Shown here piece by piece: positions 9,121 to 12,820 of a stretch of 12,820 nt of DNA (its first letter is position 1; each line of letters starts with the position of its first letter). The DNA comes from Isohypsibius dastychi (taxonomy: Eukaryota > Tardigrada > Eutardigrada > Parachela > Isohypsibiidae), in contig JAQIWT010001050.1 in NCBI GenBank assembly GCA_034696485.1, positions 1 through 12,820 on the forward strand, given 5' to 3'. The translations under genes and the position numbers were made by a program. A model generated the notes under the pieces. It had not been told where the DNA came from and did not search any database. It was given only the letters and a program-made list of their open reading frames with translations.

Positions 9121-10478
9121 TTTTGATTCAGTATTGTGGTACAAAGGACAGAGCAGTTGGGTTGTTTACGAAAGGTAGAAGACTGAACCGGATGGAATCA
9201 GGGATGAACGGAATTGTTGTACCAGATTCTCATAATCAATTTAAGAATTGCGTCACGTGGAGCTCTCCGGAAATCCCATTGCATGCCGATTCAGTCAATC
9301 CAAGTGCATGCAGCGTGTTTGTGGTCATCCATCGTAGTCCCTAGAAAGAGTGGTAGTTGTCTCTGGGGTGAAATAGTCGGTCTGTAAACATCTGAAACGA
9401 ATCAAGAATTGTCGGGAAAAGTCTCAGAACTCAAGAATTGGTAAGGAAAGGTAAATTGGCTACTTTTTATACTCTTTACGCCGAATCGAATTAAGTGACA
9501 TTTAAAATGATTAAAAATCAGGGTAATCCAGTGTAAGTCAATCCAGCCTGATAAGTTTCACGTGGTGATGATTGCTCCGGCGGAACTGAAAAGTCAGAGC
9601 GATCAAACGAATTCACGCAAATCTCATTTTTAATCCTTAGATTTTGAATTGGCATAGAAATATTCGCTCTTACTTTACTTCATACGAACAAAAACTAAAT
9701 CTCTGGCAGCCCTGAGATTTCACTTGAAATTTTCTCGTCGAAGCAGGGGGCTCCTCAATTCACTTAGATTTTTGACGAAATAAGGGCTCGAAAAGCTCAC
9801 TTGACAAAACACAGGTGCTCTGCTATCTTCTTTCCCTCTGCTAAAAACCCTCACCTCACAAGCTCCACGTAAGCCACCACCAATGCAATTAATGCAGGGA
9901 TACCCGGAATTAAGCCCTGGAAGGTCTCTTTTCGTCAGTAATCATCCCTGCTGTGCCTGAAATTTTTGAATTGTTTTTCGTTTAGGTAGGCAGCTGTTGT
10001 TCATTTAATGGGGTGAAACAGGTCAGCTTCATCGTGCATAATGGAAGGATCGCGATTTTTTTACAAATGAATTACACGTTTTGTCTCAGATCAACACCGT
10101 ATCCGTGTGAGGATCCATGTGAGAGGTCATGTTAGGAACACCTGCGAATATTCCGGTAACATGCCGAAGCGGGTGCACGACAGTAAAATGAGTACCGGTG
10201 TTGATCAGCATGCCGATTTCTGGTTGATTTCCCGGTTTAATACTGTACGCGTAAATTTAGCTGACCAGCTGCACCTACATCAAACGAAGGCTCTACGGTA
10301 CGAAACTGCAATTATGAGCTAATTATCAACAAAACTGCGTACGTTCTGAATTATAAACACAAATGAAGGATGTCTGTAACGGCTATGATTGGTTTCGTAT
10401 TGCGGTCGGTGTCAGATTCTCAGGTTCAAATTCCTATTTAATACGTCCTGAACTAACATCCACCAGGTCCTTGCGACC
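9121..10478. other. Shared upstream region between divergent receptors B and C
   Basis: About 1.36 kb separates the start codons of B (minus) and C (plus), so both promoters must lie here unless leaders are spliced. A small perfect inverted repeat (AAATCTC, 10 nt loop, GAGATTT) is at about 9698-9721. Two CACGTG hexamers occur near 9255 and 9560, about what chance allows. An AT-rich TATTTAATA lies about 40 nt before C's ATG. No coding exon is convincing. Confidence 0.5.
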
Positions 10479-11593
10479 ATGACTTCGTTTCTCAATCGCT
10501 CGTTTGCAGTTAATAATTCAACTCTAAATACTACATTGTCCCCGCAAAGATTGTCGTATACCCAGCTCACTATCTGGGTCGGTGTCACCTCCAACATCTC
10601 TATAATCAGCTCAGCGTCATTTATCTTTTTCCTCATCACCATTTTAAGCCAAAAACAGCTTCGAGTCGGATCCGGCATTTTGATCACCCACCTCACAGTA
10701 ATCGAGCTTCTAATATGCGCCATTTTTGTTCCGATTGGCATTGCCAATGTTTATATGGTTCAAACCGGCCGTCGTACGACCATAGACTGCCGTACCGTTC
10801 AGCTGTTTTATGCAAGCAGCATATTTGCGGGAAACTATGCTTCTTTTTTCCTGGCTGTAAACCGGCTTGTCGCGCTCATTTTCCCACACAGCTATGCATT
10901 GTGGAGCTCAAAGTTCGTCGTTTTGATGATGATCCTATTCACATGGACCTTCGCATTCGCGATGAATTTGCCGATCTACTTTGGGTTAGGTGGCACTTTT
11001 GGAACGCTGCCGATTGGTTCATGTTCGGTGACGAAAGTTGGCCCGGGCAACTACTTCTCGACTCTCGCTAGCTTCATGTACTACGTTCCACTCAGCCTGA
11101 TCGTCGCCATTTACATCTTCGTGCTGACTAAAACGAAGATCCAGAATGTCATGAGAGTTAACTCAGGAAACAACGCGACAATTCAAAAAACTATGGTCAA
11201 CAGAATTCGGTTGACCAGAACGCTTTTTGTGTCTTCGGTTTGGTATTGTCTGTGCTACTTTCCAACTCCGATTCTTGTCACCTATTTCCCAGCCACCGCA
11301 GGAAATGGCGTCGTTTTCTTGTGGCTTCGCACGCTGGCTGCTTGCGGATATGGAGCTAACCCGGTGAGAGTTCAATTATTTTCAAACGTACTTGACGTTA
11401 ATTCTCGATGTACATTTGTTTTTTCAAACAGATAATCTACTTTATCACCAACGTGGACTACCGCAAGGGCGCCAAAGATGTCTGGCAAAAACTGTTTGGA
11501 AAACCACAGAACCCTCGAAATTCCGCTGTGGTTGCGATCGAAGCTTCGCATCCCACACAAAACAAAACCGGTTCAGAGCAACAGGGAATGTAG
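10479..11593 (+). CDS. Receptor C: atypical rhodopsin-like GPCR, 2 exons
   Basis: Exons are 10479-11363 (295 codons) and 11432-11593 (53 residues plus TAG), with a 68 bp phase-0 intron (GTGAGA...ACAG) after NP of NPIIY; total 348 residues. N-glycosylation sites are N12, N17 and probably N7-adjacent Asn-rich sequence is not one; the clear NxS/T sites are NNST and NTT in residues 12-19. The disulphide pair is probably C104 and C182. It shares NRL 128-130, Glu76 for Asp2.50, the GTLPIG-CSVTKVGPG loop 2 block and WYCLCYFP TM6 with receptor A. Exon 1 aligns with A without gaps at about 69% identity by hand count, while the cytoplasmic tails after IYFI-NVDYR diverge. It is inverted relative to A and B. 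A likely role is a cell-surface receptor of unknown ligand and coupling. Confidence 0.9.
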
Positions 11594-12626
11594 AATTGGT
11601 CAATTTCACTTTTTTTCAATGCGCACCTTTCAGTTTCACTGTCATGTTTCTCACGACGTCACTTTCACCCTGTATTGCACTTTGACATACAACTTGATGC
11701 CACCGACAACACTGCGCGTTGGGAATTACCGTCAATTTTAATTAAAGAATTTCAGAACGGATGTCGTGCCCCTGACAAATTTGAGATCTAATGAAGCAGA
11801 AATGAATTACGGGTAAGCATATACTGATGGTTCTCAAAATAGTACATTCTGAAATCAACACTGATTACGATGTCAACTGCTGCTGGATATGTTTCGTAGA
11901 TACTCGATCCTCTTTTGCAGCTCGGGAATGATTAGTAGAACACTCGAACCTTGAAATGAACCTCGCATCCTTCTCAATCACTTTTCTCATTGCACTGCAC
12001 GATTCTCATCTCTTGTAGAAATCCACAGAACCAAGACTAGGAGTTGCGAAAATACAATCAAGCTACCTGGTAAGTTGGTAACACTCTTCATCCATGGAAA
12101 TCTAGACTTCATGATGATCTACCCCCAAGCCATCAAACGCTCTACCATGTCGCTTCAGCGAAACAACTTTTACAACAGAGCAGATAGATAGTAAAAACGT
12201 ACAGTGTGTCCAGATTCTGGTGACTTCGAATCTTTTCTGATGTCACAAAGATGCCCCACTGCGAGGAGCATTTTTTCTGATTCGGCGTGTTATAACACAC
12301 ACACCGGAAAACACGGTTGTTGACTAGCTAGTTGGGTTTTTATAATAGTTTACCATAAAGCGATTGAACTTGTTAGCTATTTTCAGTTCGGTATGGATTC
12401 ACCAAGGTCTTCACTTCTGACGACAGAGCAACTGATTGTGCAACAAAAGACTGCGAAATCTTCCCGCGGGCATCACTCGAGCAGATGATTCACCGTTCTA
12501 TACCACATGCTCATGAAATCCGGTTATTCAAGTTTCTTTCACATGCAACCGACAAAAAAACAACAAAAACGTTATGTTTTCCATTATCCAGAATGCTAAA
12601 TACATATCCAAAATTGCCAATCCATA
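11594..12626. other. Region between receptor C and the last gene, with exon-like blocks
   Basis: The first part is probably receptor C's 3' untranslated region. Then come blocks bounded by good plus-strand splice consensus: 11756-11812 (TTTCAG before, GTAAGC after), 12019-12069 (CTTGTAG before, GTAAGT after) and an acceptor at 12386. They may be leader exons of the gene at 12627 or chance sites. The first and second blocks are 57 and 51 nt. None encodes a recognisable motif. Confidence 0.4.
11741..11746 (+). promoter_or_regulatory. ATTAAA polyadenylation-type signal for receptor C
   Basis: ATTAAA, the common variant of the metazoan poly(A) signal, lies about 150 nt after the receptor C stop in an AT-rich stretch. 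The exact cleavage site cannot be seen. Confidence 0.4.
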
Positions 12627-12820
12627 ATGAACCGTCTTTCGAGATATGCTCCCTTATTCCTTCTGTTTATCTCTGCTCATTCCCAAATCCTTCCAGAAGG
12701 CAAATGCGACGTCACGCCATCCTCCACAAACTGTCGATTCGACTGCACAGCGCAAGTGTACGATCTGGTATGTGTGGGACAAGTCGACTGGAGTTCGGTC
12801 CGAAGCGACCTGAACACCCT
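12627..12820 (+). CDS. Secreted or membrane protein, 5' part only; possible leucine-rich-repeat N-cap
   Basis: An ATG at 12627 opens 64 codons that run off the window end. The first 20 residues look like a signal peptide: a basic start (MNRLSRY), a hydrophobic core (LFLLFIS) and a likely cleavage near Ala-His-Ser. Mature residues from about 27 hold Cys at spacings C-x8-C-x3-C-x10-C followed by VDWSSVRSDLNTL, which resembles the cysteine N-cap of extracellular leucine-rich-repeat proteins, but no full repeat is inside the window. The gene may have spliced leader exons upstream. A second frame is also open from 12387 to the end; I prefer this one because of the signal peptide and Cys pattern. 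Confidence 0.6.
   Translation, partial: MNRLSRYAPLFLLFISAHSQILPEGKCDVTPSSTNCRFDCTAQVYDLVCVGQVDWSSVRSDLNT

Noticed and set aside
9121-9144. N-terminal extension of receptor B to 9144
   Set aside because: The first codon there is TTG; the first ATG, in strong context, is at 9120.
4803-9562. Four CACGTG E-box hexamers
   Set aside because: About three are expected by chance in 12.8 kb and they do not sit at equivalent positions relative to the genes.
10107-10322. Plus-strand frame of 71 codons upstream of receptor C
   Set aside because: No domain is visible and the stretch lies in the presumed promoter region.
10423-10434. GGTTCAAATTCC resembling a tRNA B box
   Set aside because: No matching A box or cloverleaf could be built from the sequence upstream.

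Overview
Organism: the window reads as metazoan nuclear DNA. Evidence is genes split by GT-AG introns (58 to 714 bp), a homeodomain, and four seven-transmembrane receptors whose intron positions and frames close exactly when spliced. Short introns, moderate GC and a tandem receptor expansion suggest a compact-genome invertebrate. A tardigrade would fit, but that is a guess from style, not a demonstrated match. No bacterial operon features, tRNA, rRNA or CRISPR were seen.

Layout: (1) 156-2488, plus strand: a five-exon gene that I join by phase into a 388-residue protein. It has a transposase-type helix-turn-helix, a CENP-B/Tigger-type second DNA-binding unit, a linker, a divergent homeodomain and an acidic tail. 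This is the most striking item. (2) 2915-4260, minus: two-exon rhodopsin-like GPCR, called here receptor A. (3) 5120-6540, minus: four-exon aminergic (muscarinic-like) GPCR with an in-frame TGA at codon 23. (4) 8069-9120, minus: receptor B. (5) 10479-11593, plus: receptor C. A, B and C are paralogues sharing a phase-0 intron directly after the NP of NPxxY, an NRL/NRF motif in place of DRY, and Glu in place of Asp2.50. (6) 12627-12820, plus: 5' part of a secreted, Cys-containing, possibly leucine-rich-repeat protein running off the window.

Between genes there are long stretches with little visible coding content. They hold a G16 tract, a C-rich tract inside an aminergic-receptor intron, an imperfect hairpin of about 130 bp at 7611-7743, and a set of exon-like blocks at 11756-12626.

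Functionally, the genes look like a chance neighbourhood plus a local GPCR duplication cluster: one transcription-factor-like gene, one amine-type receptor, and three members of an atypical orphan receptor family. All splice models were built by eye from consensus sites, frame closure and motif continuity; none has transcript support here.
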